Origin: Streptomyces specialis
GTDB taxonomy: Bacteria; Actinomycetota; Actinomycetes; Streptomycetales; Streptomycetaceae
Direction: 5' to 3'
DNA: 64,000 nucleotides
Assembly: GCF_001493375.1 (NCBI RefSeq)
Contig: NZ_LN929896.1
Span: 1 to 64,000, forward strand
The notes under the pieces are model-generated. The model had not been told where the DNA came from. It did not search any database and was given only the letters and a program-made list of their open reading frames with translations. Shown here one piece after another: positions 23,352-31,382 of this stretch. Within the stretch, counting starts at the first letter, position 1, and each line of letters begins with the position of its first letter. The translations under genes and the position numbers were made by a program.

Positions 23352-23771
23352 ATGGGCTTGTGCGTGGTGGTGGGCGCCGATCCGGTGCCGGTGGAAGGGG
23401 ACGGGGACGGGGCCCGGTGGGTGGCGCGGGTGGACGGTGCCGGGCTGGCGGAGGCGGCGGACGTCTTCGCGCGGTTCCGGGAGGCGCTGCGGCTGCCGGA
23501 CTGGTCCGGCGCCAACTGGGACGCGCTGGACGACTCCCTGCGCGACCTGGCGTGGCTCCCGGCGGACGGCTGCCTGATCGACGTCGCGGCGGCGCAGCGG
23601 ATGCTCGCGGAACGGCCCCGGGAGCGTGCCGTGCTGCTCGACGTGCTGGCGCGGGCGGACGCGGCGTGGGCGGCGCGCGGGGGGCCGTTCACCGTCGTCC
23701 TGCGCTGCGCCACTCCGGAACAGGCCGCCGGGCTGCGGGCGGAGATCGCCGCCCTCGGTCATGACGGCTGA
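23352..23771 (+). CDS. Barstar-family protein
   Basis: A 139-residue protein. Its core VDGAGLAEAADVFARFREALRLPDWSGANWDALDDSLRDLAWLPADGCLIDV is the barstar signature: a helix, then the W..NWDAL.D.L loop that plugs the active site of barnase-type ribonucleases. No ribonuclease partner lies adjacent; streptomycetes often carry orphan barstar-like proteins. The gene begins 30 bp after the iminopeptidase remnant, whose promoter and ribosome site may now drive it. It converges with the SAM methyltransferase gene. Confidence 0.75.
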   Translation: MGLCVVVGADPVPVEGDGDGARWVARVDGAGLAEAADVFARFREALRLPDWSGANWDALDDSLRDLAWLPADGCLIDVAAAQRMLAERPRERAVLLDVLARADAAWAARGGPFTVVLRCATPEQAAGLRAEIAALGHDG

Positions 23772-23794
23772 GCCGGGCCGCCGCCGGGTGCCGG

Positions 23795-24574
23795 TCACGG
23801 TTTGCGGCCGACCGCCCCGTACTGGGCCACCTCGGGCGGGTGCGGCCGGTCCGGTGCCGGCCGCCAGCGGGAGCAGCTCACCAGGCCGGGTTCGAGGACG
23901 TCGAGGCCGCGCAGGAAACGGCTGATCTCCGCGCGACCGCGGCACGTCAGCGGCGGGGTGGCCTTGCGGTTCCAGTGGCGGATGGCCTCCACGTTGGCGG
24001 CGCCGCCGAGTTCGTGCGTGGGGTGGGTGAGCGCCACGTAACTCCCGGCGGGCACCGCGTCCAGCAGCCGGCGCACGACGTCCTCGGCCCGCGCGGTGTC
24101 GAGGATGAAGTTGAGGATGCCCAGCAGCATGATCGCGACCGGGCGGCCGAAGTCCAGGGTCTTGGCCGCCGCATGGAGGATCGCGTCCGGGTCGTGCGCG
24201 TCGGCGTCGACGTAGTCGGTGATGCCGCCGGCTCCGCTCACCAGCAGGGCTCTGGCGTGGGCGAGGACCAGCGGATCGTTGTCCACGTAGACGACGCGGG
24301 CGCCGGGCACCAGGCGCTGCGCCACCTCGTGGGTGTTGTTCGCGGTCGGCAGGCCGGTGCCGATGTCGAGGAACTGCGTCACGCCCGCCTCGCCGGCCAG
24401 GTGGGTGACGGCGCGTGCCAGGAACTGCCGGTCGTCGCGGGCTATCTGGACGATGCCGGGGAACATGCCGATGATCTCGTCACCGACCCGGCGGTCCACC
24501 TCGTAGTTCTCCCGGCCGCCCAGCCAGTAGTCCCACACCCGGGCGTTGTGCGCCACGTTCACATCCACCGTCAC
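23795..24574 (-). CDS. DUF574-type SAM-dependent methyltransferase
   Basis: A ~259-residue protein of the large actinobacterial DUF574/SAM-methyltransferase family. Diagnostic segments are NARVWDYWLGGRENYEVDRRVGDEI (normally DYxLGGKDNYxxDR), QFLARAVTHLAGEAGVTQFLDIGTGLPTANNTHEVAQ, VVYVDNDPLVLAHARALL and SYVALTHPTHELG. The substrate of this family, present in dozens of paralogues per streptomycete genome, is unknown. GTG 24574 is chosen by comparison of N-terminal length; an upstream alternative would add 12 residues. Confidence 0.85.
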   Translation of the reverse strand: MTVDVNVAHNARVWDYWLGGRENYEVDRRVGDEIIGMFPGIVQIARDDRQFLARAVTHLAGEAGVTQFLDIGTGLPTANNTHEVAQRLVPGARVVYVDNDPLVLAHARALLVSGAGGITDYVDADAHDPDAILHAAAKTLDFGRPVAIMLLGILNFILDTARAEDVVRRLLDAVPAGSYVALTHPTHELGGAANVEAIRHWNRKATPPLTCRGRAEISRFLRGLDVLEPGLVSCSRWRPAPDRPHPPEVAQYGAVGRKP

Positions 24575-24709
24575 CCGCGCGATGATGGCCGGGTCCCCCC
24601 GCCCGTGCAAGCCGGGCCGCGCGCACCGGCCGGGGCCCGCCCGCCTGCTCCCGAACGCGCCGGTCGCCTACGCTTCGTGGCAGGCGAAGTACCGAACGGG
24701 ACAGGGGTG

Positions 24710-25183
24710 ATGGCGGGGGTGATGACGACGCAGCGCGACTCCGGGCTCAAGGTCTTCCGCGAGGCGTGCCACGAGGCGGCGCGCAGAACGCCGGACGTGA
24801 CGTTCTACGAGCTGACCGAGGCCACCGGCGTCCCGAACTTCCACTCCGCCGCGATGCGCGACAGCGCGCTGCGCCACCGCGTCCTGTGCCGGCCGCGCGG
24901 CGGCTTCGTGGCGTTCACGGCCCCGCCGCCGTTCCCGGGCTCCGCCCTGCTGCACTTCCGTGAACCGCCGCCCTGGTCCGAGGTGTTCGCCTGGTACGGG
25001 CTGCGGGTGCTGCGCGCCGAGGTGCTGGCCACGCCGCTGGCGGGGGTGGATCTCGGTGCCCTGGACGAGGGCGACCGGGAGGCCGTCCGCAGGTGGCGGC
25101 CCCGGACGTTGGGCGAGCTGCTGTTCAACTGGTGGGGTCCGCCAGGCTCGTCAGCAGGGCGGGCAGCGCGGCCAGGCCGGTGA
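24710..25183 (+). CDS. Conserved protein of unknown function
   Basis: A 157-residue protein, MTTQRDSGLKVFREACHEAARRTPDVTFYELTEATGVPNFHSAAM then a hydrophobic strand-rich middle (GGFVAFTAPPPFPGSALLHF) and an acidic C-terminal part ending WRPRTLGELLFNWWG. I do not recognise the family. Its 3' end overlaps the convergent HAD gene by 59 bp; the natural C-terminus may be near FNWWG, with the last ~15 residues coming from loss of an earlier stop. No neighbour suggests a role. Confidence 0.55.
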   Translation: MAGVMTTQRDSGLKVFREACHEAARRTPDVTFYELTEATGVPNFHSAAMRDSALRHRVLCRPRGGFVAFTAPPPFPGSALLHFREPPPWSEVFAWYGLRVLRAEVLATPLAGVDLGALDEGDREAVRRWRPRTLGELLFNWWGPPGSSAGRAARPGR

Positions 25184-25838
25184 TGCGGCGAAGTCCCAGG
25201 TGGGCGTGGTCGGTTGCGGTGCCGGTGCGGTCCAGCCAGATGCCGACCAGTCCGGCCGCGTCGGCGCCCGCCGCGTCGATGTCGGGCCGGTCGCCGACGT
25301 AGGCGACGGCCGCGGGTGGCAGGTTCATCGCCTCGCAGGCGGCGAGGAACGCCTCGGGCGCGGGCTTGCGGTGCCCGATCTGGCCGGAGCAGATCAGCAC
25401 TTCGAACCGGTCGCGGATGCCGAGCCCGCGCAGCACGCGCTCCTGGTGGTCGATGTCGGAGTTGGACAGCAGGCCGTGGCGGTAGCCGGGGGTGAGGTCG
25501 GTCAGCGCGGGCAGCACGTCGGGGAACAGCCCCTCCGTTTCCCGGCGCTGGGCCAGATACCGGCCGAACCACGCCTCGGCGTCGGCGTCGGACAGGTCCT
25601 CCCCGAGGAACGCGCGGGCCCGTTCCCGGCGTTGCGCGGTGAACGACAGCTCGCCCGCGAGGTAGCGGCCGTACTGCTCCTCCATCACCGTCCGCCACCG
25701 CAGCAGCGCCGCCTCCGGCGACGGGAACCGTCCGAGCAGCCCCTCGGCCGTGAAGTGCCGCAGCGCGGCGGCGCGGTCGGTGCCGCTGTAGTCGAACAGG
25801 GTGTCGTCGATGTCCCAGACCACGGCGCTGATCCCCAT
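25125..25838 (-). CDS. HAD-superfamily hydrolase
   Basis: A 237-residue HAD phosphatase. Motif I is VVWDIDDTLFDYSG (DxDxT), motif II LLSNSDIDH (Ser), motif III the Lys in GHRKPAPEAF, motif IV AYVGDRPDIDAAGADAAGL. The four-helix cap between motifs I and II places it with subfamily IA phosphatases (phosphoglycolate, pyrimidine nucleotide or haloacid types). A YjjG-like nucleotide phosphatase is a reasonable guess. It lies downstream of the proteasome-subunit gene on the same strand, 72 bp away. Confidence 0.85.
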   Translation of the reverse strand: MGISAVVWDIDDTLFDYSGTDRAAALRHFTAEGLLGRFPSPEAALLRWRTVMEEQYGRYLAGELSFTAQRRERARAFLGEDLSDADAEAWFGRYLAQRRETEGLFPDVLPALTDLTPGYRHGLLSNSDIDHQERVLRGLGIRDRFEVLICSGQIGHRKPAPEAFLAACEAMNLPPAAVAYVGDRPDIDAAGADAAGLVGIWLDRTGTATDHAHLGLRRITGLAALPALLTSLADPTS

Positions 25839-25910
25839 GGGCGGGACCGTAGCACCGGGACCCGCGCGTCCTGACAGAACGGGAACCGCGTGTCCGGGCG
25901 GGCGGCCGTG

Positions 25911-26750
25911 TCAGGGGACGGTCGGGCCGTCCGGGTGGTCGAGGCGCTGGTCGAGGACGGCGCGGGCGGCTTCGGAGACCTCCTGTTCGGTGAGCCTGCG
26001 GTAGCCGTCCTCGGTGAGCAGGGCGACCACCGGGAAGATGCGGCGGGTCAGGTCGGGGCCGCCGGTCGCGGTGTCCTCGTCGGCCGCGTCGTAGAGGGCC
26101 TGGAGGACGGCGGCGACGACGTCGGCCTCGCTCATGCCGGGCCGGTGGAGCTTCTTGAGCGCGCCCCGGGCGAAGACCGAGCCGGAGCCGGTGGCGGCGA
26201 AGCCGTGCTCCTCGTGGTGGCCGCCGGTGATGTCGAACGAGAAGATCCGGCCGCGTCCGGCGCCGACGTCGTATCCGGCGAAGAGCGGGATCACCGCGAG
26301 GCCCTGCATGGCCAGCTCCAGGTTGCCGCGGATCATGCTGGTGAGGCGGTTGACCTTGCCCATCAGGGAGAGGGTGGCGCCCTCGACCTTCTCGTAGTGC
26401 TCCAGCTCCAGTTGGAAGAGCCGGACCATCTCGATCGCCATGCCGACCGTGCCGGAGTAGCCGACGGCGGAGAACTCGTCGGCGGGGAACACCTTCTCGC
26501 CCTCGCGGTGGGCGATGAGGTTCCCCATCGTCAGGCGGCGGTCGCCCGCCAGCAGCACGCCGTCGGCGTACTCGGCGGCGACGATGGTGGTGCCGTGCGG
26601 GACGCCGGCCACGCCCGCGGTCGCGGGCAGCGCGCGCCGCGAGGGCAGCGCGTCGGGCGCGTGGCGGGTGAGGAAGTCGAGGAACGAGGGCGGCCCGGGA
26701 GCCAGGAACCCGGCGGGCAGCGCTCCCCAGTCGGAGATGTCGGCGGACAT
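25911..26750 (-). CDS. prcB: 20S proteasome beta subunit (orphan paralogue)
   Basis: A 279-residue proteasome beta-type subunit. A 53-residue propeptide ends at GVPHG, and mature protein begins at Thr54 (TTIVAAEYADGVLLAGDRRLTMGN), the N-terminal nucleophile; the conserved Asp and Lys (GEKVFPADEF) are present, followed by YSGTVGMAIEMVRLFQLELEHYEKVEGA and GHHEEHGFAATGSGSVFARG. It is clearly of PrcB type and should be autoprocessed. In actinobacteria prcB is normally followed by prcA and preceded by pup; here a HAD hydrolase follows and no proteasome partner is visible, so this is probably a second, stand-alone copy. GGGGAG precedes ATG 26750. Confidence 0.9.
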   Translation of the reverse strand: MSADISDWGALPAGFLAPGPPSFLDFLTRHAPDALPSRRALPATAGVAGVPHGTTIVAAEYADGVLLAGDRRLTMGNLIAHREGEKVFPADEFSAVGYSGTVGMAIEMVRLFQLELEHYEKVEGATLSLMGKVNRLTSMIRGNLELAMQGLAVIPLFAGYDVGAGRGRIFSFDITGGHHEEHGFAATGSGSVFARGALKKLHRPGMSEADVVAAVLQALYDAADEDTATGGPDLTRRIFPVVALLTEDGYRRLTEQEVSEAARAVLDQRLDHPDGPTVP

Positions 26751-27094
26751 GGCTCTCCCCTTCCCTCGCCGGTGCGGGCACCGGGTGACGAACTGCGCCC
26801 CATCGTAGGCGTATTGACGCCCCGGGCCAGGGGGTGCGGGCGGCCGGGCGGAACGCGGGGAGCGGCCGGTCTCCGTGACGGGGATTACATGAGCGGGAGC
26901 CGTCCGGGGGGTGGCGCCATTGTTACCCCCGGGTTACTCTGCTCATCGGAGCGGTACCCCGCTCAGGCGGTTTGGTGACGCAGCCGTCGAGAATGCCGTC
27001 GGTCCGGCATTCGCCGCACGACACCACACGGCAGGCCCCGGGACAGGGCCCGCCGCGGCTCTCGTCGACGTCGTCACCATCCCTGGAGTCCGTG
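26751..27094. other. Divergent intergenic region (prcB / hydroxyacyl-CoA dehydrogenase)
   Basis: This 344-bp region holds the promoters of the leftward prcB-like gene and the rightward dehydrogenase. A GTTAC direct repeat flanks CCCCCGG (GTTACCCCCGGGTTAC near 26930) and could be a regulator site. No gene, RNA or terminator was recognised. Confidence 0.4.
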
Positions 27095-28898
27095 ATGGAT
27101 CAGTCCGCCGCGCCCGCATTCCCTCTTCTGCCCACCGTCGCCGTTGTCGGCCTCGGCACCCTGGGCACCGGCATCGCCGAGATCCTCGCCCGCTCGGGGC
27201 GTGACGTGATCGGCGTCGAGATCGACGACGAGGCCGCGCGCCGCGCCGTCGAGTCGCTGGAAGCCTCCACCGCCAGGTCCGTGGACAAGCAGCGCCTCAC
27301 CGTGCAGCAGCGGCAGGAAATCATCAAGCGCCTGCACGTGTCCAGTGACCTGCGGTCGGTCGCCGAGGCCGATCTGGTCATCGAGGCCGTCCCCGAGAAC
27401 TACGCGCTCAAGCTCGGCGTCCTCACCGCGCTCGACGACATCGTGAAGCCGACCGCGATCCTGGCCACCGGCACCAACGCGCTGCCGATCACGGAGCTGG
27501 CCACCGAGACCGCGCACCCCGAGCGCGTCGTCGGCCTGCACTTCTTCCACCCGGCGCAGGCGATGAAGCTGGTCGAGGTCGTTCCCTCGGTCCTCACCTC
27601 GCCCGAGACCGTGGAGGCCGTCTCGCGGCTGGCCCGCGAGCTGGGCAAGGAGCCGGTGCCGGCCGGTGACCGCACCGGGCTGATCGCGGACGGCCTGCTG
27701 TTCGGCTACCTCAACCAGGCCGCCGCGATGTACGAGTCCCGCTACGCGACCCGCGACGACATCGACGCGGCCATGCGCCTGGGCTGCGGCCTGCCGATGG
27801 GCCCGCTGGCCGTGCTCGACCTGATCGGCATCGACACCGCGCGCACCGTGCTGGAGGCCATGTACGAGCGCACCGGCGACCGGCTGCACGCCCCCGCGCC
27901 GATCCTGGGCCAGCTCGCCGAGGCCGGGATGACCGGCCGCAAGGCCGGCCGCGGCTTCTACACCTACGAGGGCCCCGGCAGCGCCACCGTGGTCGCCGAC
28001 GGGTCGGCCGCGGACGCCGGGGCGGGGGCGGCCGGGGCGGGCGGGCGGCGCGGGCCCTGGGGGCGCAGGGGCCCGCGCCACACCCTCCCGCATCGTCGAG
28101 GGCGTTGGCTCTGCCCGCGACCCGGTCGGCGGTCGCCCCCCCAAGCCCGAGGAGGCGGACACCGCGCGGAACCGGGTCGCCTCGTCCCTGGAGCGTTCGG
28201 TCAAGAAGGGCCGCATGTCGGCCGAGGACCGCGACGCGACGCTCGGCAGGATCGTTCCGGCCGACTCGCTGGAGACGCTCTCCGACGTCGATCTGGTCGT
28301 CGAGGCCATCGCGGAGGACCTGGAGGTCAAGCGGCAGCTCTTCGCCACGCTGGACCGCGTGTGCCGCCCCGGCGCGGTGCTCGCCACCACCACCTCCTCG
28401 CTGCCCGTGATCGCCTGCGCCCGCGCCACCTCGCGCCCGGCCGACGTCATCGGCATGCACTTCTTCAACCCGGCCCCGGCGATGAAGCTGGTCGAGATCG
28501 TCCGCACGGTGCTGACCGCGGACGACGTGCACGCGACCGTCCGCGCGGTGTGCGACAAGGTCCGCAAGCACCCCGTGGACTGCACCGACCGGGCGGGCTT
28601 CATCGTCAACGCGCTGCTCTTCCCGTACCTCAACAACGCGGTGAAGATGGTGCAGGAGCACTACGCGACGCCCGAGGCCATCGACACCGCCATGAAGCTC
28701 GGCGCCGGGTACCCGATGGGGCCCTTCGAGCTTCTCGACGTGGTCGGCCTGGACGTCTCCCTGGCCATCGAGGACGTGCTGCACCGGGAGTTCCGGGACG
28801 AGTCGCTCGCCCCGGCGCCGCTGCTGCGCCAACTCGTCGCCGCGGGCTGTCTCGGACGCAAGACCGGGCGCGGCTTCCACGAGTACGCCCGGCGCTGA
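27095..28898 (+). pseudogene. Tandem 3-hydroxyacyl-CoA dehydrogenase, broken between its two halves
   Basis: The first half (27095 to ~28015) is a full 3HCDH module: Rossmann motif VAVVGLGTLGTGIAEILARSG, LVIEAVPE, GLHFFHPAQAMKLVEVV and a C-terminal domain ending KAGRGFYTYEG. The second half (28120-28898) resumes in a different frame with PKPEEADTARNRVASSLERSVKKGRM, LVVEAIAEDLEVKRQLFATL, GMHFFNPAPAMKLVEIV and TGRGFHEYARR. Intact streptomycete homologues join two such modules in ~590 residues. Here the second NAD-binding GxGxxG segment is missing and replaced by G/C-rich sequence with a hairpin, so about 25 codons are lost and the frame shifts. It may be a real mutation or an assembly drop-out. 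It precedes the ethylmalonyl-CoA operon, consistent with oxidation of hydroxybutyryl-CoA. Confidence 0.8.
28049..28077. repeat. Hairpin at the dehydrogenase break
   Basis: CGCGGGCCC (28049-28057) and GGGCCCGCG (28069-28077) form a perfect 9-bp inverted repeat with an 11-base loop, exactly where the second NAD-binding motif should be encoded. Such structures stall polymerases and are frequent sites of read drop-out in very GC-rich genomes. Confidence 0.75.
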
Positions 28899-28950
28899 CC
28901 GGGGTGCGACGCGTGAGCATCGGATGTGACGCATGCAGTACGTTCGCTCC

Positions 28951-29700
28951 ATGGCCCAGCCCGTGAAGCCCGTCCGTCCGCAGACGTCCACGCAGCGCTT
29001 GAAGGTGCGCCGGCTCCTGGCCGCGGCGGCGATGGAACTCTTCGCGGCGAAGGGCTACGAGGCCACGACCGTGGACGAGATCGCCGCCGCGGCGGGAGTC
29101 GCGCGGCGCACCTTCTTCCGGCACTTCCGGTCCAAGGAAGAGGCGATCTTCCCCGACCACGACGACACCCTGGTGCGCGCCGAGGCGGTCCTGGACGCGG
29201 CCCCGGCGCACGAGAACCCGATCGACACCGTGTGCCGGGGCATCAAGGAGGTCATGAAGATGTACGCGGCCTCCCCGGCCGTGTCGGTGCAGCGGTACCG
29301 GCTGACGCGGGAGGTCCCGGCGCTGCGGGAGCGGGAGATCGCCTCGGTCGCCCGGTACGAGCGGCTCTTCACCCGTTACCTGCTGGGCCAGTTCGACGAG
29401 AACTCGCACAACGGCGACGAGCCGCTTCTCGCCGAGGTGGCCGCCGCGGCGGTGGTCACGGCGCACAACCACGTGCTGCGGCGCTGGCTGCGCCGGGGCG
29501 GCGAGGGCGACGTGGAGGCCGAGCTGGACCACGCGTTCGCCATCGTCCGCCGCACCTTCGGCGCCCTGCCGGCCATCGCGTCGGCGGCCCCGGCGGCGGT
29601 CGCCTCGGCGCAGGGCGAGGTCCTGGTGACGGTGGCCAGGACGGACGCCCCGCTGAGCGAGGTCATGCGCACGATCGAGCAGGCCCTCCGCCGCCCGTAG
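28951..29700 (+). CDS. TetR-family regulator upstream of ccr
   Basis: A 249-residue TetR protein. The N-terminal HTH is RRLLAAAAMELFAAKGYEATTVDEIAAAAGVARRTFFRHFRSKEEAI; the ligand-binding part is all-helical with DHAFAIVRRTFGAL. The family and position between a hydroxyacyl-CoA dehydrogenase and ccr suggest it senses an acyl-CoA and controls the ethylmalonyl-CoA genes, probably through palindromes in the 316-bp region that follows. ATG 28951 (MAQPVKPVRP) is chosen; an ATG at 28933 adds six residues. The gene ends in a hairpin. Confidence 0.9.
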   Translation: MAQPVKPVRPQTSTQRLKVRRLLAAAAMELFAAKGYEATTVDEIAAAAGVARRTFFRHFRSKEEAIFPDHDDTLVRAEAVLDAAPAHENPIDTVCRGIKEVMKMYAASPAVSVQRYRLTREVPALREREIASVARYERLFTRYLLGQFDENSHNGDEPLLAEVAAAAVVTAHNHVLRRWLRRGGEGDVEAELDHAFAIVRRTFGALPAIASAAPAAVASAQGEVLVTVARTDAPLSEVMRTIEQALRRP

Positions 29701-29718
29701 GGCCCGCGGGTCCCCGTT

Positions 29719-29746
29719 CCCCCGCCCGTGCCGACGGGGGCGGGGG
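29719..29746 (+). terminator. Hairpin after the TetR gene
   Basis: CCCCCGCCCGT (29719-29729) pairs with ACGGGGGCGGGGG (29734-29746), with a 4-base loop and a small bulge, 19 bp after the TetR stop. It would separate the regulator transcript from the ccr operon. Confidence 0.6.
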
Positions 29747-29759
29747 CGCGGCATGACCT

Positions 29760-29794
29760 CGCTCACATGGGGTCCCCTCGCGGGCATATGAGCG
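29760..29794. repeat. Inverted repeat upstream of the ccr promoter
   Basis: CGCTCACATG (29760-29769) and CATATGAGCG (29785-29794) are complementary at 9 of 10 positions across 15 bp. The element lies 22 bp upstream of the -35 hexamer of the ccr promoter, a place suited to an activator or an upstream repressor site. Confidence 0.5.
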
Positions 29795-29815
29795 AAATTG
29801 TCGGCACTCAGTGTC

Positions 29816-29844
29816 TTGCCGACTGGCACGGCGTGCCATACCGT
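29816..29844 (+). promoter_or_regulatory. Predicted ccr promoter with a palindrome filling its spacer
   Basis: TTGCCG (29816-29821) and TACCGT (29839-29844) are separated by exactly 17 bp and match the streptomycete vegetative consensus. The spacer contains TGGCAC-GGC-GTGCCA (29824-29838), a perfect inverted repeat that ends directly against the -10. A protein bound there would block RNA polymerase. The leader to the GTG of ccr is about 165 nt. The neighbouring TetR protein is the natural candidate repressor. Confidence 0.7.
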
Positions 29845-30016
29845 GAAGGGCATCCGGGCGCTGTCCCACCGCATCTCGCGGGCGCCTCGGATGCCTGCGT
29901 CACAGGCGGCTGCGTCACCCCCCGCAGCCCACCACCGCCGCCGGACCGACGGCACAGCAGCAGTAGTCCCCATACCTGTTTTCTGTCGTCCACCCGCATG
30001 TTGTTCGGAGGCACCC

Positions 30017-31381
30017 GTGAAAGAGATTTTGGACGCGATCAACGCGCTGGACAGCTCGGACGCCACGGCGGAGGACTTCGCCGCGCTGCCGCTCCCCGAG
30101 TCGTACCGCGCCGTGACGGTGCACAAGGACGAGGCCGGCATGTTCGAGGGCCTCACCACCCGCGAGAAGGACCCGCGCCGCTCCCTGCACCTGGACGACG
30201 TCCCGGTGCCCGAACTCGGCCCCGGTGAGGCGCTCGTCGCCGTCATGGCCAGCTCGGTCAACTACAACTCGGTGTGGACCTCGATCTTCGAGCCGGTCTC
30301 CACCTTCGGCTTCCTGGAGCGGTACGGACGGCTCTCCCCGCTCACCAAGCGGCACGACCTCCCGTACCACATCATCGGCTCGGACCTGGCGGGCGTGGTG
30401 CTGCGCACCGGCGTCGGCGTCAACGCCTGGAAGCCGGGCGACGAGGTCGTCGCCCACTGTCTGTCGGTCGAGCTGGAGTCCGCCGACGGCCACAACGACA
30501 CCATGCTCGACCCCCAGCAGCGCATCTGGGGCTTCGAGACCAACTTCGGCGGCCTGGCCGAGATCGCCCTCGTCAAGACCAACCAGCTCATGCCCAAGCC
30601 GCGCCACCTCTCCTGGGAGGAGGCCGCCGCCCCCGGCCTGGTGAACTCCACCGCCTACCGGCAGCTCGTCTCCCGCAACGGCGCCGGCATGAAGCAGGGC
30701 GACAACGTCCTGATCTGGGGCGCCAGCGGCGGCCTCGGCTCCTACGCCACCCAGTTCGCGCTGGCCGGCGGCGCCAACCCGATCTGTGTCGTCTCCAGCC
30801 CCGAGAAGGCGGACATCTGCCGCCGGATGGGCGCCGAGGCGATCATCGACCGGAACGCCGAGGGCTACAAGTTCTGGAAGGACGAGAACAACCAGGACCC
30901 GCGCGAGTGGAAGCGGTTCGGCGCCAAGATCCGCGAGCTGACCGGCGGCGAGGACGTCGACATCGTCTTCGAGCACCCGGGCCGGGAGACCTTCGGCGCC
31001 AGCGTCTACGTCACCCGCAAGGGCGGCACCATCGTGACCTGCGCCTCGACCTCCGGCTACGAGCACGTCTACGACAACCGCTACCTCTGGATGAGCCTGA
31101 AGAGCATCGTCGGCTCGCACTTCGCGAACTACCGCGAGGCGTGGGAGGCCAACCGCCTGATCGCCAAGGGCAAGATCCACCCGACGCTGTCCAAGACGTA
31201 CACGCTGGAGCAGACCGGCCAGGCCACGTACGACGTGCACCGCAACCTCCACCAGGGCAAGGTCGGCGTCCTGTGCCTCGCCACCGCCGAGGGCCAGGGC
31301 GTGCGCGACCCCGAGATGCGCGCCAAGCACATCGACTCGATCAACCTGTTCCGCGACGACGCGCCGAACAGGGGCGAGTGA
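30017..31381 (+). CDS. ccr: Crotonyl-CoA carboxylase/reductase
   Basis: A 454-residue medium-chain reductase that uses NADPH and CO2 to turn crotonyl-CoA into ethylmalonyl-CoA, the entry step of the ethylmalonyl-CoA pathway and a supplier of polyketide extender units. The nucleotide-binding loop is LIWGASGGLGSYATQFA. Residues known to hold CO2 are in place: Asn in SSVNYNSVWTS, Phe-Glu in WGFETNFGG and His in SIVGSHFANYREAW. Length and sequence are typical for streptomycetes. GTG 30017 follows CGGAGG. The next gene starts 1 bp after its stop, so it heads a five-gene operon. Confidence 0.97.
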   Translation: MKEILDAINALDSSDATAEDFAALPLPESYRAVTVHKDEAGMFEGLTTREKDPRRSLHLDDVPVPELGPGEALVAVMASSVNYNSVWTSIFEPVSTFGFLERYGRLSPLTKRHDLPYHIIGSDLAGVVLRTGVGVNAWKPGDEVVAHCLSVELESADGHNDTMLDPQQRIWGFETNFGGLAEIALVKTNQLMPKPRHLSWEEAAAPGLVNSTAYRQLVSRNGAGMKQGDNVLIWGASGGLGSYATQFALAGGANPICVVSSPEKADICRRMGAEAIIDRNAEGYKFWKDENNQDPREWKRFGAKIRELTGGEDVDIVFEHPGRETFGASVYVTRKGGTIVTCASTSGYEHVYDNRYLWMSLKSIVGSHFANYREAWEANRLIAKGKIHPTLSKTYTLEQTGQATYDVHRNLHQGKVGVLCLATAEGQGVRDPEMRAKHIDSINLFRDDAPNRGE

Positions 31382-31382
31382 C

